Assembly (NCBI GenBank): GCA_009691105.1
Contig: SHVU01000010.1
Span: forward strand, 1 to 64,000
Direction: 5' to 3'
DNA from: Rhodospirillales bacterium
Lineage (GTDB): Bacteria > Pseudomonadota > Alphaproteobacteria > Rhodospirillales > SHVU01
Length of the DNA stretch: 64,000 bases
In this document: piece by piece, positions 8,021-17,799 of the stretch
Position numbering within the stretch: position 1 is the stretch's first letter
Layout of the letters: each line of letters opens with the position of its first letter
Program-made: the position numbers and the translations under genes
Notes under the pieces: model-generated
The model's input: the letters and a program-made list of their open reading frames with translations, nothing else
The model's database searches: none
Told to the model about the DNA's origin: nothing

Positions 8021-9381
8021 TTCCAGGTCGTGCCCTTGGGGCCGTCCTCGAGAACCACACCCTGATCGGCGAGATCCTTGCGGATACGATCCGCCGCGGC
8101 GAAATCGCGCGCTTTGCGGGCCGCGAGACGTTCGGCGATCCGGGCCTCGATAGCGGCGTCGGTAAGACCCGACGCCGGAGACGCGCCCTTGAACCAGGCT
8201 TCGGGATCGGCGCCCAACAGACCGAGCGCTTCGCCGCCCGCCCGCATCGCACCGGCCAGCTTCGCCCGCGCCGCATCGTCGGTCGTCCGGTGCAACTCGC
8301 CCGCCAGTTCGTGCAAATGGCGGATGGCTAGTGGCGTATTGAGATCGTCCGAGAGTGCCGCCGTTATCGGCTCCGGCACCGCCGCATCCTTGGCAGCGGC
8401 GACGCCGCGGAGCGCGCCGTAAAACCGATTGAGAGTTTCCTTGGCTTCGCTGAGGCCGGCGGCGGTGAAATTCAACGGCTGCCGATAATGTGTCGACAGC
8501 AGTGCGAAGCGGATCGCCTCGCCGGGATACTCCGTCAGCAATTGCTTGACCGTCGTGATGTTGCCGAGGCTCTTCGACATCTTCTCGCCTTCGGTCATCA
8601 GGTAGCCGTTGTGCATCCAGACGCGCGCAAAGGTTCCGGCGCCATGGGCGCAGGTCGATTGCGCGAACTCGTTCTCGTGATGCGGGAAGATCAAATCCTG
8701 GCCGCCACCGTGGATGTCAAAGGAATCTCCCAGGAAAACCCGGCTCATCGCCGAGCATTCGATGTGCCAGCCCGGCCGGCCCCGGCCCCAGGGCGAGTCC
8801 CATCCGGGAAGCTCCGGCAGCGACGGCTTCCACAACACGAAATCGGCGGGATCGCGCTTGTACGGCGCCACCTCGACCCGGTCCCCGGCGATCATCTCGT
8901 CACGGTTCCGCCCCGACAGCCGCCCGTAGGTCGGCATCGACGGCACACTGAACAGGACATGCCACTCGGCGACGTAGGCGTGGTTCTTGGCGATCAAGAT
9001 TTCGATCATCGCGATCATGTCGGCGATGTGCTGCGTGGCATGGGGTTCGTGATCGGGATCGATGGCTCCGAGCGCCGCCATGTCGCGGTGAAAGGCCGCT
9101 TCCGTCCGGGCCGTGATCGTGGCGATGGGCTCGCCGCTGGCTTGGGCGGCAGCAATGATCTTGTCGTCGACGTCGGTGATGTTGCGGGCGTAGCTGACCC
9201 GCGGATAGACGCGCTTCAACAGCCGATACAAGACATCGAACACGACCACCGGCCGAGCGTTGCCGATATGAGCGTCGGCGTAGACCGTGGGGCCGCAGAC
9301 ATACATCCGGACGTGTGCCGGATCGATCGGCTGGAACGCCTCCTTGGCCCGCGCCAAGGCGTTGTGAAGACGCAGGCTCAC
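8011..9381 (-). CDS. cysS: Cysteinyl-tRNA synthetase
   Basis: A 456-residue class I synthetase that charges tRNA-Cys. HIGN is at 38-41, KMSKS is present in [10 protein letters not shown], and the zinc ligands include Cys29 in YVCGPTVY plus the Cys of ECSAMS and the HHENE histidines. The C-terminal DALR-type region ends in [10 protein letters not shown]. It is the last gene of a compact run: its start overlaps the gltX stop (ATGA), and gltX in turn overlaps nadE. Confidence 0.96.
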   Translation of the reverse strand: MSLRLHNALARAKEAFQPIDPAHVRMYVCGPTVYADAHIGNARPVVVFDVLYRLLKRVYPRVSYARNITDVDDKIIAAAQASGEPIATITARTEAAFHRDMAALGAIDPDHEPHATQHIADMIAMIEILIAKNHAYVAEWHVLFSVPSMPTYGRLSGRNRDEMIAGDRVEVAPYKRDPADFVLWKPSLPELPGWDSPWGRGRPGWHIECSAMSRVFLGDSFDIHGGGQDLIFPHHENEFAQSTCAHGAGTFARVWMHNGYLMTEGEKMSKSLGNITTVKQLLTEYPGEAIRFALLSTHYRQPLNFTAAGLSEAKETLNRFYGALRGVAAAKDAAVPEPITAALSDDLNTPLAIRHLHELAGELHRTTDDAARAKLAGAMRAGGEALGLLGADPEAWFKGASPASGLTDAAIEARIAERLAARKARDFAAADRIRKDLADQGVVLEDGPKGTTWKRA

Positions 9382-10727
9382 GCCGTCGTCCCACCAAGCC
9401 GTTTCAGCGCCCGGTCGCGCCCGATGAGCGGCAGGAGGCGCTTGAGCTCGGGGCCTTCAGTACGTCCGGTCAGGGCTAGGCGCAGCGGATGAAACAAATC
9501 CTTGCCGCTTCGCTTAGTTCCAATTTTCACGGCGTCGGTCCAGCGCTTCCAGGTGTCCTGATCCCAGGGCTCGGACGGCAACAGTTGCGCAGCGTCGTTG
9601 GCGAAGGCCTGATCGGCAATCACCGGGGCCATGGGCAGGAAGCAGACGGCGTACCAGTCCTTGATCTCGTCGAAGCGGGTCAGGTTCGGACGGATCGCGT
9701 CCCAAAACTCCGCCGTTCCGTCGAGACCCAGCGCCGCAAGACGTGGTCCGGCCACCGTGAACGACATTTCGTGCAGCAGCTTTGCATTGAGTTCGTCGAG
9801 TTGGCGCGGATCGAACTTGGGCGCGGCGCGGCCGAATTTCGTCATGCTGAACTCGGCCCGCAAACGATCGAGGGAAATCCGCGGCTCGATCGCGTCCATG
9901 GTGCCAAGCTTGGCAAGAAGGCTGGCCACCGCCATCGGCTCGATGCCGCGGTCGCGGAGCTGTTCGAGGCTATAGCCGCCCAAACGCTTCGACAGCCCCT
10001 CGCCTTTGAGGTCCGTCAGCAGCGGTAAATGCGAGAACGCGAAGTCATCGACCGCCTTGCCGAGTGCGGCAAACATTTGAATCTGGACGGCGGTGTTAGT
10101 GACGTGATCCTCGCCGCGAACGATATCGGTGAGACCAAGCGCGATATCGTCCACGACCGACGTGAACACGTAGAGGAACGTCTGATCGGCACGAATGACG
10201 ATCGGATCGCTCAAATTGCGGCCATTGAATTCGATGGAGCCGCGAACCAGATCGGTCCAGGCGATCGAGTCCGGCGTAATCTTGAAGCGCCAGTACGGCT
10301 GGCGACCTTCGCTTTCGAAGCGACGGCGGTCGTCGTCGGTCAGCGTCAGGCTGCGGCGGTCGTAGATCGGCGGCTTATGGGCGGCGCGCAAGCGTCGCCG
10401 CATCCGATCCAGCTCCTCCGGTGTCTCGTAGCAGCGATAGAGCCGGCCGTAAGCAATGAGCCTATCCGCAGCCTCGCGGTAGAGCGCCGTGCGATCTCTC
10501 TGCTTGACCTGGTCGTCCCAATCGAGACCCAGCCAACGCAAATCGCGCTCGATGGCTGTCACGAACTCTGGCTTGGAACGGTCGGGATCGGTGTCGTCGA
10601 TCCGCAACAGGAAGCGGCCGCCCGGCGTCGAACGCGCCAACAACCAATTGACAAGCGCGACCCGGGCATTGCCGACGTGCAGCAGGCCGGTGGGACTCGG
10701 AGCAAAGCGGGTGACGAGCGCGTTCAT
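9378..10727 (-). CDS. gltX: Glutamyl-tRNA synthetase
   Basis: A 449-residue class I synthetase. The first signature is [12 protein letters not shown] (9-20). The KMSKS-equivalent reads EGLSKRLGG, lacking the usual first Lys, a form common in one of the two GltX groups of alphaproteobacteria. It is slightly short for the family. Many alphaproteobacteria carry two gltX genes, one of which also or only charges tRNA-Gln before amidotransferase correction. Which type this is cannot be settled here. It overlaps nadE upstream and cysS downstream by 4 bases each. Confidence 0.93.
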   Translation of the reverse strand: MNALVTRFAPSPTGLLHVGNARVALVNWLLARSTPGGRFLLRIDDTDPDRSKPEFVTAIERDLRWLGLDWDDQVKQRDRTALYREAADRLIAYGRLYRCYETPEELDRMRRRLRAAHKPPIYDRRSLTLTDDDRRRFESEGRQPYWRFKITPDSIAWTDLVRGSIEFNGRNLSDPIVIRADQTFLYVFTSVVDDIALGLTDIVRGEDHVTNTAVQIQMFAALGKAVDDFAFSHLPLLTDLKGEGLSKRLGGYSLEQLRDRGIEPMAVASLLAKLGTMDAIEPRISLDRLRAEFSMTKFGRAAPKFDPRQLDELNAKLLHEMSFTVAGPRLAALGLDGTAEFWDAIRPNLTRFDEIKDWYAVCFLPMAPVIADQAFANDAAQLLPSEPWDQDTWKRWTDAVKIGTKRSGKDLFHPLRLALTGRTEGPELKRLLPLIGRDRALKRLGGTTA

Positions 10728-12376
10728 ATCTGATCGGTGAAAGCGTTGGTGATGGGATAGCGCCGGTCGCGGCCGAAGGCGCGGAACGTGATCTTGACGC
10801 CGGGTGGGGCTTGGCGGCGCTTGTACTCGGCTCGATCGACCATCGTCCAGACCTTCTTCACGGTCGCCGGATCGTGGCCTTTGGCGGCGATGTCGGCCGG
10901 CGACATCTCGCCCTCGATCAAGTAGCTGAGGATGGCGTCCAGCTCCGAATACGGCGGCAAGGAATCCTGATCGGTCTGATTGGGGCGCAGTTCGGCGGTC
11001 GGGGCCTTGGTGAGCACGCGCTCCGGAATCATCGCGCCCTTCGGTCCCAACGAACCGTCATGGAGCGCTTCATTTCGCCAACGCGACAACGCGTAGACCG
11101 TCGTCTTGTAGACGTCCTTCAGGATCGCGTAGCCGCCGCACATATCGCCATACAGCGTCGCGTAGCCCACCGACATCTCGGACTTGTTGCCAGTCGAGAC
11201 CACCATGTGGCCGAACTTGTTGCTCAGCGCCATCAAGGTGATGCCCCGCGCCCGGGCCTGGATGTTCTCTTCGGTGGTGTCACGCGACCGCCCCTTGAAG
11301 GCATCGGCCAGCATTGTCCCGAACGCCGTCATCGCCGGACCGATATTGATCGTGTCGAGGACGATGCCGAGAGCCCGCGCCGTCTCGGCCGCGTCATCAA
11401 GACTGTCCTGGGACGTAAAGGGTGACGGCATCATGACGGCGCGGACGCGTATCGGGCCGATCGCATCCACGGCGATCGCCGCGGTCAGCGCCGAGTCGAT
11501 GCCGCCCGAGAGTCCGAGTAAAACGCCGCCGAAGCGGTTCTTGTTCACGTAGTCGCCGAGCCCGAGGACCAGGGCGCGATAGATCGACTCGACGCCGTCG
11601 GCGGGGCGAACCTTAGGCCCGTCGGCGCAGACCCAGCCATCCTTGCCGCGCTGCCATTCGGTCAGCGTCACATCCGGCGTCCACGACGGGGCATGAACGC
11701 GAAGCGAGTGGTCGGCACCGAGCACGAACGACCCCCCGTCGAAGACCAGCTCGTCCTGACCGCCGACGATATTGACGTAGGCGAGAGGCAAGCCCGACTC
11801 GAAGACGCGCGCCGTGGCCAGCGTGATTCTGGTGTCGGGCTTATCGGTCTCAAACGGCGAGCCGTTGATCACGACGAGAATCTCCGCGCCCGATTCCTGC
11901 AGGCACTCGGTGACGTCGGGCTTCCACATGTCCTCGCAGACCAGCACGCCGAGGCGCACGTCGCGAAAGACCAGCGGGCCGGGCAGCGGACCAGCGGCGA
12001 AGACGCGCCGTTCGTCAAAGACGCCGTAGTTGGGAAGCTCGTGCTTGAGGCTGACCCCGGCGATGGCCCCGCCGTCCAAAAGAATGGCCGCGTTGTAGAG
12101 CTTGTCATCCTGGCGCCACGGGGCGCCGATCAGCAGCGCTGGCCCGGTCTTGGTCTCGGCGGCGAGTTCGTCGACGGCGGCGCGGACCCGTTCCTGAAAG
12201 GCCGGCTTCAACACCAAATCTTCGGGCGGATATCCGGTCGTGGCGAGTTCGCCGACGACGACCAAGTCCGCCTTCGGGGCCCGAGCCCGGGCCTCGGCAA
12301 TGCGGCGCCGATTCCCGGCGACGTCGCCGACGGTCGGGTTGATCTGCGCCAACGCGATGGTGAGCCGATCGGTCAT
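10724..12376 (-). CDS. nadE: Glutamine-dependent NAD+ synthetase
   Basis: A 550-residue two-domain enzyme that amidates nicotinate adenine dinucleotide. The N-terminal nitrilase-type glutaminase has the triad Glu43, Lys111 (KHELPNYG) and Cys147 (VLVCEDMW). The C-terminal ATP-pyrophosphatase domain has SGGIDS at 290-295. It is the first gene of the nadE-gltX-cysS overlap cluster. A nicotinate phosphoribosyltransferase gene lies 0.7 kb upstream on the same strand, so two NAD salvage/synthesis genes are close together. Confidence 0.95.
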   Translation of the reverse strand: MTDRLTIALAQINPTVGDVAGNRRRIAEARARAPKADLVVVGELATTGYPPEDLVLKPAFQERVRAAVDELAAETKTGPALLIGAPWRQDDKLYNAAILLDGGAIAGVSLKHELPNYGVFDERRVFAAGPLPGPLVFRDVRLGVLVCEDMWKPDVTECLQESGAEILVVINGSPFETDKPDTRITLATARVFESGLPLAYVNIVGGQDELVFDGGSFVLGADHSLRVHAPSWTPDVTLTEWQRGKDGWVCADGPKVRPADGVESIYRALVLGLGDYVNKNRFGGVLLGLSGGIDSALTAAIAVDAIGPIRVRAVMMPSPFTSQDSLDDAAETARALGIVLDTINIGPAMTAFGTMLADAFKGRSRDTTEENIQARARGITLMALSNKFGHMVVSTGNKSEMSVGYATLYGDMCGGYAILKDVYKTTVYALSRWRNEALHDGSLGPKGAMIPERVLTKAPTAELRPNQTDQDSLPPYSELDAILSYLIEGEMSPADIAAKGHDPATVKKVWTMVDRAEYKRRQAPPGVKITFRAFGRDRRYPITNAFTDQI

Positions 12377-12618
12377 TGTCCGGTGCTCGAAGAAGCGCGG
12401 CCGGGCCGACCGCGTGCCGCGGCGAGCCTAGGCACCGGGGCCGGGCCTGTCAATGAACGCGGCCAAATTCGCCTTGCCTTTCAAGGGCATCGCCGCTTCC
12501 TACTGTTGCCAGCCGCGAACCGACAAAATGCCGTGCGGCTGGAAAACCGCGCTGCAAAACCATATGGTAAGAATCGGACGCTGGATCAACCCGACCGCGC
12601 CAGGATGCTGTGAGCTGA
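12377..12618. other. Upstream region of nadE, no clear gene
   Basis: This gap separates the nadE start from a plus-strand hypothetical gene. It becomes 329 bases if that gene starts at its internal ATG at 12706. A 69-codon frame from 12453 is the only notable opening. It has no Shine-Dalgarno and no recognisable similarity, so I do not call it. I saw no hairpin followed by a U-run. Confidence 0.5.
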
Positions 12619-13071
12619 ATGCGACGACCGAGCCCGCAACCGTCGGCCAAAACCGGCGCTAAATCCCCTAGCAAATTCGCACCCCCAGCGGTTCAGGCCC
12701 GAGCCATGGCCGAGACCGTGGTCTCGTCCATCGTCGACCGGCTGATCGGCGAAGCCAACCGCAAGGGCGGGCTCTCGGTGGCCGACCTGCACGCCCTCAG
12801 CGACGAGTTCGCGAAGAAGACCGACGCTCTCCAGAAGGTCTTCCAGAAGTCGTTCGAGGATTACGTGCGGGCTCGTGAACGCTCCGCTTGGGACCAGTCG
12901 CGCCAGTTCCCATTCGACCGCATCATCGTCCGCAAGTTCGCGGTCCTGTTTCCGCAAGATGGCGTCAGCAAGTTAAAGCCCGGACTTCTGTCGCGCCGGG
13001 TCCTGCCGGGGTTCTTCCTGGCCCTGTCGATGATGCTGGGCGAGGACTCATTTTTTGCGTTCGCGGATTAG
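12619..13071 (+). CDS. Conserved-looking hypothetical protein
   Basis: A 150-residue frame of unknown function. After a proline/lysine-rich N-terminus there is a predicted helical part (VSSIVDRLIGEANRKG, DLHALSDEFAKKTDALQKVF) and a C-terminal part with FDRIIVRKFAVLF and LSRRVLPGFFLALSMMLG. Its smooth amphipathic pattern and ordinary codon use argue for a real gene. An internal ATG at 12706 is a possible start, and neither start has a clear ribosome site. Its last 24 bases overlap the 3' end of the convergent nicotinate phosphoribosyltransferase gene. I recognise no domain. Confidence 0.6.
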   Translation: MRRPSPQPSAKTGAKSPSKFAPPAVQARAMAETVVSSIVDRLIGEANRKGGLSVADLHALSDEFAKKTDALQKVFQKSFEDYVRARERSAWDQSRQFPFDRIIVRKFAVLFPQDGVSKLKPGLLSRRVLPGFFLALSMMLGEDSFFAFAD

Positions 13072-14238
13072 GAATTCGCGCCCGATTTTGACCGACGGGG
13101 CGTTGTCGTAAGCAACAATGTCGGCCGTCGCGTACGTCTCGATCCAGTTCTCGGGCAGATAGGACCCCGTTCCAATCGCGTCGACCGGAGCCGAAGCATC
13201 CGCCATGACGCGGCATTTGGCGACGCTGAATCCCGATGACGCAACGATTCGGACTTTGTCGTAGCCGGCGCGATCCAAGCTGTCGCGCATATGGAAGATC
13301 GCCGCGGCCGAGACACCGGTGCCGGTCAGGTAACGAAGTTCGGTTTCGCTGCGATAGCGGCGAACAGCAAGCGGCACGTGACGTTCCAACACGGCGTAAG
13401 ATTCTTGCGGATCGAGGCCTTCGACGAAACGGCCGCCGTGGGTATCGATGCGCACCGCCAATCGTCCCGCCGCGGCGATATCGTGGAAGCGCTTGCAGAC
13501 GGCAAGCGCGTCGGTGATCTCGCGGCCGTAATAATCGACGAGGACGGTTAGGTCCTGGTAGGGAAAGGTTTCGTGAAACATCTCGGCGGCGCGGACCGTC
13601 GAGCCGGCGTAGCCGATCAGCGCGTGCGGCATGGTACCGAGACCGCTGGCTTGACCGAAGAAATGCGCCGTCGCGTTGGTGGCGTTTCCAACGAAGCCCT
13701 TAGCGCCGACCTTCTTCTTCGCGGCGTCCGATCCGACCGAAGCCGCATAGGCCATGAGCTCGGCCATTTCCGTTCCGGCGCAGTGCCGCGCATCCATGGC
13801 GATGAACGCGACCCGCGGCAAATCCGTACACATCGAATAGGCGTTATAGGCGGCGATGCAAGACGCGCCGAGCTTCTGTAGATAGAGCGTCTCGAGATCG
13901 ACCAAGTGATAGAACGAGCCTTCGATGTAGAGCAGCGGCTCGCCGGCGCCGACCCAGTCGCCTTCCTGGTAGTTCAGTTTGATTGTAAATTCGGTGCCGC
14001 GGGCCTTGGCGATCGCCATCAGCCAATCGACCATCAGACGCGGCGTGAAGATCACCGGCCGGCGCATGAAGATCGCGTAGGTTACGCGCTTGTCGCCGAA
14101 ACGGTGGATCGTCTCTTTCGTTTTGACGAAATAGCGGTCGGTGAAGCGGCCGACATCCGGCTCACTCGGCCACGGTCTCGGGCCTTCGGCGCCGGGAGCG
14201 ATCTTGGGGCTCTCGGCGCGGCTTGGCTTTCGGGCCAT
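13048..14238 (-). CDS. Nicotinate phosphoribosyltransferase
   Basis: A 396-residue type II phosphoribosyltransferase-fold protein. It makes nicotinate mononucleotide from nicotinate and PRPP for NAD salvage. The family marks are the N-terminal FTDRYF, the central DARHCAG, the KGFVGNATNA loop, and the THGG-containing phosphate site VRIDTHGGRF. The ATG at 14238 lies 7 bases after the DAHP synthase stop; a longer in-frame start would run into that gene. It is likely co-transcribed with the upstream DAHP synthase, although the pathways differ. Assignment as pncB rather than a close paralogue is reasonable but not certain. Confidence 0.87.
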   Translation of the reverse strand: MARKPSRAESPKIAPGAEGPRPWPSEPDVGRFTDRYFVKTKETIHRFGDKRVTYAIFMRRPVIFTPRLMVDWLMAIAKARGTEFTIKLNYQEGDWVGAGEPLLYIEGSFYHLVDLETLYLQKLGASCIAAYNAYSMCTDLPRVAFIAMDARHCAGTEMAELMAYAASVGSDAAKKKVGAKGFVGNATNATAHFFGQASGLGTMPHALIGYAGSTVRAAEMFHETFPYQDLTVLVDYYGREITDALAVCKRFHDIAAAGRLAVRIDTHGGRFVEGLDPQESYAVLERHVPLAVRRYRSETELRYLTGTGVSAAAIFHMRDSLDRAGYDKVRIVASSGFSVAKCRVMADASAPVDAIGTGSYLPENWIETYATADIVAYDNAPSVKIGREFLIRERKK

Positions 14239-14245
14239 AGGTGAC

Positions 14246-15628
14246 TCAGACCGCTTGCGCGAGACGCTCGCGATTGGCCACACGCCGATCCTTCAGCATC
14301 TCGGCGATCTCAAAGGCAAGCTCGAGAGATTGCTCGGCATTGAGCCGGGGATCGCAATGCGTGTGGTAACGATCGGCAAGATTGGCTTCGGTCACCGGCT
14401 GGGCGCCACCAACGCACTCGGTCACGTTCTGACCGGTGAGCTCGAAATGGACGCCGCCGGGGAACGTGCCTTCGCCACGATGGACGGCGAAGAAGCCCCG
14501 GACCTCGGCAACGATACGGTCGAAATGCCTGGTCTTGAGACCGTTGGCGCTCTTCACCGTGTTGCCGTGCATGGGATCGCAGGACCACGCAACCTTGCGG
14601 CCTTCACGGGTGATGCGCCGAATGATCGGCGGAAGCCCGGCCTCGACCTTGTCGGTCCCCATCCGAGCGATGAGCGTGATGCGGCCCGCCTCGTCCTTGG
14701 GATTGAGAATGTCGAGGATGCGGATCAAGTCGTCGAGATCGGTGGTCGGCCCTACTTTGATGCCGAGCGGATTGTGGATGCCGCGCAAATAATCGACATG
14801 CGCGCCCGCCGACGTCCGCGTCCGATCGCCGATCCACAGCATATGCGCCGAGGTGTCGTACCACTCGCCTGTCGTCGAATCGACGCGCGTCATGACCTGC
14901 TCGTAGGGCAGCAGCAACGCCTCGTGGGACGTGAAGAAATCCGTCTCGCGAATTTGCGGCGTGGTTTCCGATGTGATGCCGCAGGCCGCCATGAAGGCCA
15001 GCGTCTCGTCGATGCGGTTGGCGAGACCTTCGAAGCGCTCGGCCAACGGGCTCGACGCGACAAAGCCGAGCGTCCATTGATGGACGCGGTGCAGGTCGGC
15101 GTAGCCGCCTTGCGCGAAAGCGCGGAGCAGGTTCAGCGTCGCCGCCGACTGGTTATAGGCTTGGACCATGCGGGCCGGGCTCGGGTCGCGCGCCTCGCGC
15201 GTGAACTCCATGCCGTTGATCATGTCGCCGCGATAGGCCGGCAGCGTAACGCCGTCGATGGTTTCGGTATCGGAGCTGCGCGGCTTGGCGAACTGGCCGG
15301 CCAGGCGGCCGACCTTAACCACCGGCAAAGCGGCGGCAAACGTCAGCACGACTGCCATTTGCAGCAGCACGCGGAAGGTGTCGCGGATGTTGTTGGGGTG
15401 GAATTCGGCGAAGCTTTCCGCGCAGTCACCGCCCTGCATCAGGAAAGCACGGCCGTCGACAACCCGGGCCAGCGTAGCCTTCAGGCGCCGCGCTTCACCC
15501 GCAAACACCAGGGGCGGATAGTTGCGCAGCGTCGTCTCGGCCTTGGCGAGCTCGGCCGAGTTGGGGTAAACCGGCATTTGCTTGGCGGGTTTCGACCGCC
15601 AGCCTTCAGGCGTCCACTTTTCGGCCAT
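14246..15628 (-). CDS. Class II 3-deoxy-7-phosphoheptulonate synthase
   Basis: A 460-residue plant-type (class II) DAHP synthase, the entry enzyme of the shikimate pathway, joining phosphoenolpyruvate and erythrose-4-phosphate. Typical blocks are [15 protein letters not shown] at the N-terminus, [46 protein letters not shown] and [18 protein letters not shown]. The ATG at 15628 gives the standard MAEKW start; the frame is open a further 20 codons upstream. It is divergent from the glutathione transferase gene, with only 75 bases between the starts, so the two promoters lie back to back. Confidence 0.94.
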   Translation of the reverse strand: MAEKWTPEGWRSKPAKQMPVYPNSAELAKAETTLRNYPPLVFAGEARRLKATLARVVDGRAFLMQGGDCAESFAEFHPNNIRDTFRVLLQMAVVLTFAAALPVVKVGRLAGQFAKPRSSDTETIDGVTLPAYRGDMINGMEFTREARDPSPARMVQAYNQSAATLNLLRAFAQGGYADLHRVHQWTLGFVASSPLAERFEGLANRIDETLAFMAACGITSETTPQIRETDFFTSHEALLLPYEQVMTRVDSTTGEWYDTSAHMLWIGDRTRTSAGAHVDYLRGIHNPLGIKVGPTTDLDDLIRILDILNPKDEAGRITLIARMGTDKVEAGLPPIIRRITREGRKVAWSCDPMHGNTVKSANGLKTRHFDRIVAEVRGFFAVHRGEGTFPGGVHFELTGQNVTECVGGAQPVTEANLADRYHTHCDPRLNAEQSLELAFEIAEMLKDRRVANRERLAQAV

Positions 15629-15703
15629 ATCATCCTCGCGGGCCTTCAGAACGGGCAAGGCTATACGCTGGAATCCCTCTACTTTCAAGGAAACGGCACC
15701 AAC

Positions 15704-16381
15704 ATGATCGAGCTTTACACCTGGACCACGAATAACGGCCGCAAGCCAATCGTCGCCCTGGAGGAAATGGGCATCCCATATCGCCTCCAGTGGCTCGACA
15801 TCTGGAAGGGCGAGACCCGCTCAGCCGAGCACAAACAGTTTCATCCCCTGGGCATGATCCCGGCCCTGGTCGACCCGGACGGTCCGGGCGGCGAGGCCGT
15901 GACGGTCTGGGAGTCGGTCATGATCCTGATCTATCTCGGCGAGAAGACCGGCAAATTCTTACCCACCCAGGGGGCGAAGCGCCTCGAGGTCCTGCAATGG
16001 ACCGTGTTCCACACCGCCTCGGTCACGCCGTCGATGGACCAGTTCATGCTGTTCCGGCGCGAGCCAGATATCGCCTCGCCGACCCTCAAAGAGATGGTCG
16101 GAAAGCGCGTCACCCGGCGCATGGAAATGATGAACGATCGGCTCACTGGCCGGGAATACATCTGCGACGAGCTGAGCATCGCCGATATGGCCCACTATCC
16201 CTTGTTCGTCGTGGGGATTGCGGCGGGCCTCGATCTTGGCCCCTATCCGCATCTGAAAGCTTGGTGCGATCGGATGGCGGCCCGGCCCAAGGTGGCGCGC
16301 GGTATCACCATCATGCCCGAAGGCTACGTGGCACCGGCGAAACGCCCGACCGAGATCCCGGGCGGCTGGCCGCTCGGCTAA
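15704..16381 (+). CDS. Glutathione S-transferase family protein
   Basis: A 225-residue GST. The thioredoxin-like N-terminal domain opens [14 protein letters not shown] and carries the cis-Pro glutathione site GMIPALVD followed by [11 protein letters not shown]. The C-terminal helical domain ends with [12 protein letters not shown] and [13 protein letters not shown]. It resembles the bacterial YfcG/Nu-class proteins, many of which act as disulfide-bond reductases. The stop lies 3 bases before the convergent glutathione reductase stop, so the two glutathione genes are paired tail to tail. The physiological substrate is unknown. Confidence 0.9.
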   Translation: MIELYTWTTNNGRKPIVALEEMGIPYRLQWLDIWKGETRSAEHKQFHPLGMIPALVDPDGPGGEAVTVWESVMILIYLGEKTGKFLPTQGAKRLEVLQWTVFHTASVTPSMDQFMLFRREPDIASPTLKEMVGKRVTRRMEMMNDRLTGREYICDELSIADMAHYPLFVVGIAAGLDLGPYPHLKAWCDRMAARPKVARGITIMPEGYVAPAKRPTEIPGGWPLG

Positions 16382-16384
16382 GGG

Positions 16385-17776
16385 CTAGACCTTCGCCGGA
16401 GCGGCGGGCGTCGGCGCGACCGGGTCGGGCCGCTTGGTCCGCATGGTAACGAACTCTTCGGCCGCGGTCGGGTGAATGCCGATCGTCCGGTCGAAATCGC
16501 GTTTCGTCGCCCCGGCCGTGATCGCCACCGCCAACCCTTGAACGATCTCGGCCGCGTCCATGCCCATCATGTGGCAGCCGAGGACGCGGTCGGTGGCACG
16601 ATCGACGATTAGTTTCATCAAGGTCAGCTCGTCGCGACACGAGAGCGTGTGCTTCAAGGGCTTGAAGCGCGCGACATAGACGTCGATCGCGCCATGGCTG
16701 GCCTTAGCCTGGGCTTCGGTCAGACCGACGCAGGAAATTTGTGGGTGGCTGAAGACCGCCGTCGGGACATTGGCGTAATCGAATGCTGTCGGCCGGCCCC
16801 CAAACACCGTCGCCACGAAGGCCATGCCTTCGGCGAGCGCGACCGGGGTCAGATTGAGGCGATTGGTGACGTCGCCGATGGCATAGATCGACTCCACGGC
16901 CGTCCGCGAATAGGAATCGACGACGACGGCGCCAACCGGATCGAGCTTGATACCCGCCGCCTCCAACCCAAGGCCCTGGGTGCGGGGCTTCCGCCCCGTC
17001 GCGTACAGGATCTGATCGGCGGCGATGGTTTCGCCCGTGTCCAAACGAACCGTGACGCCTTGGGTTGCCGCCTCGATGGACCGAACCTGGGACTTCGCCT
17101 TGATGGCGATGCCGCGCTTGGTCATTTCGTCGGCGAGGCCGGCTCGGATGTCCTCGTCGAAGCCTCGCAACGGCGAGTCGGCGCGGATGACCAGACTGAC
17201 GGCCGACCCCAGGCCACGGAAAATCCCAGCGAACTCGACGGCGATGTAGCCGCCGCCGACAATGACGACCCGTTTCGGTTGCGTCTTGAGATCAAAGGCT
17301 TCGTTCGAGGTGATGGCGCGCTCAATCCAGGGAACCGTCGGTATTTCGGGCCAGGCGCCGGCAGCGATCAGGATGTGCTTGGCGGTCAGGCGCCGGCCGT
17401 CGACCTCGACCGTATGCGGATCGACGAGACGCGCCGTGCCTTCGACGATCGTGACACCGCTGTCGCGCAGCAGCTTGATGTAGATGCCGTTAAGCCGATC
17501 GATCTCGCGATCCTTGTTAGCGATCAGGCGCGACCAATCGAAGGCCGGCTGGGCTTTCTCCCAACCGAACCAGAAGGCATCTTCGAAGTCGTCTTGGAAA
17601 TGCGCCGCGTAGGCGAGCAGCTTCTTCGGGATGCAGCCACGGATGACGCAGGTGCCGCCGACGCGGCTGTTTTCAACCACCGCCACCCGGGCGCCGGTCT
17701 GGGCGGTGAGCCGCGAGGCTCGCACGCCACCTGAACCGGCCCCGATGGTGACGAGGTCGTAGTCGTAAGCGGCCAC
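16385..17776 (-). CDS. gor: Glutathione-disulfide reductase
   Basis: A 463-residue flavoprotein disulfide reductase. The FAD-binding start is IGAGSGGVRASR and the redox pair is Cys43/Cys48 in GGTCVIRGCIPKKL. A second Rossmann segment GGGYIAVEFAG binds the pyridine nucleotide, and the C-terminal GIHPTAAEE provides the active-site His-Glu of the partner subunit. VIRADSPLRGFDEDI supplies the Arg expected in an NADPH-preferring enzyme. The sequence fits GR better than dihydrolipoamide or mercuric reductases. It is tail to tail with a GST. Confidence 0.93.
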   Translation of the reverse strand: MAAYDYDLVTIGAGSGGVRASRLTAQTGARVAVVENSRVGGTCVIRGCIPKKLLAYAAHFQDDFEDAFWFGWEKAQPAFDWSRLIANKDREIDRLNGIYIKLLRDSGVTIVEGTARLVDPHTVEVDGRRLTAKHILIAAGAWPEIPTVPWIERAITSNEAFDLKTQPKRVVIVGGGYIAVEFAGIFRGLGSAVSLVIRADSPLRGFDEDIRAGLADEMTKRGIAIKAKSQVRSIEAATQGVTVRLDTGETIAADQILYATGRKPRTQGLGLEAAGIKLDPVGAVVVDSYSRTAVESIYAIGDVTNRLNLTPVALAEGMAFVATVFGGRPTAFDYANVPTAVFSHPQISCVGLTEAQAKASHGAIDVYVARFKPLKHTLSCRDELTLMKLIVDRATDRVLGCHMMGMDAAEIVQGLAVAITAGATKRDFDRTIGIHPTAAEEFVTMRTKRPDPVAPTPAAPAKV

Positions 17777-17799
17777 GGACAGACCCGGGCCGTAGCGTC

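Noticed and set aside
12453-12662. 69-codon plus-strand frame upstream of the hypothetical gene
   Set aside because: No Shine-Dalgarno, odd composition with several Cys and Pro, overlaps the following gene and has no recognisable family.
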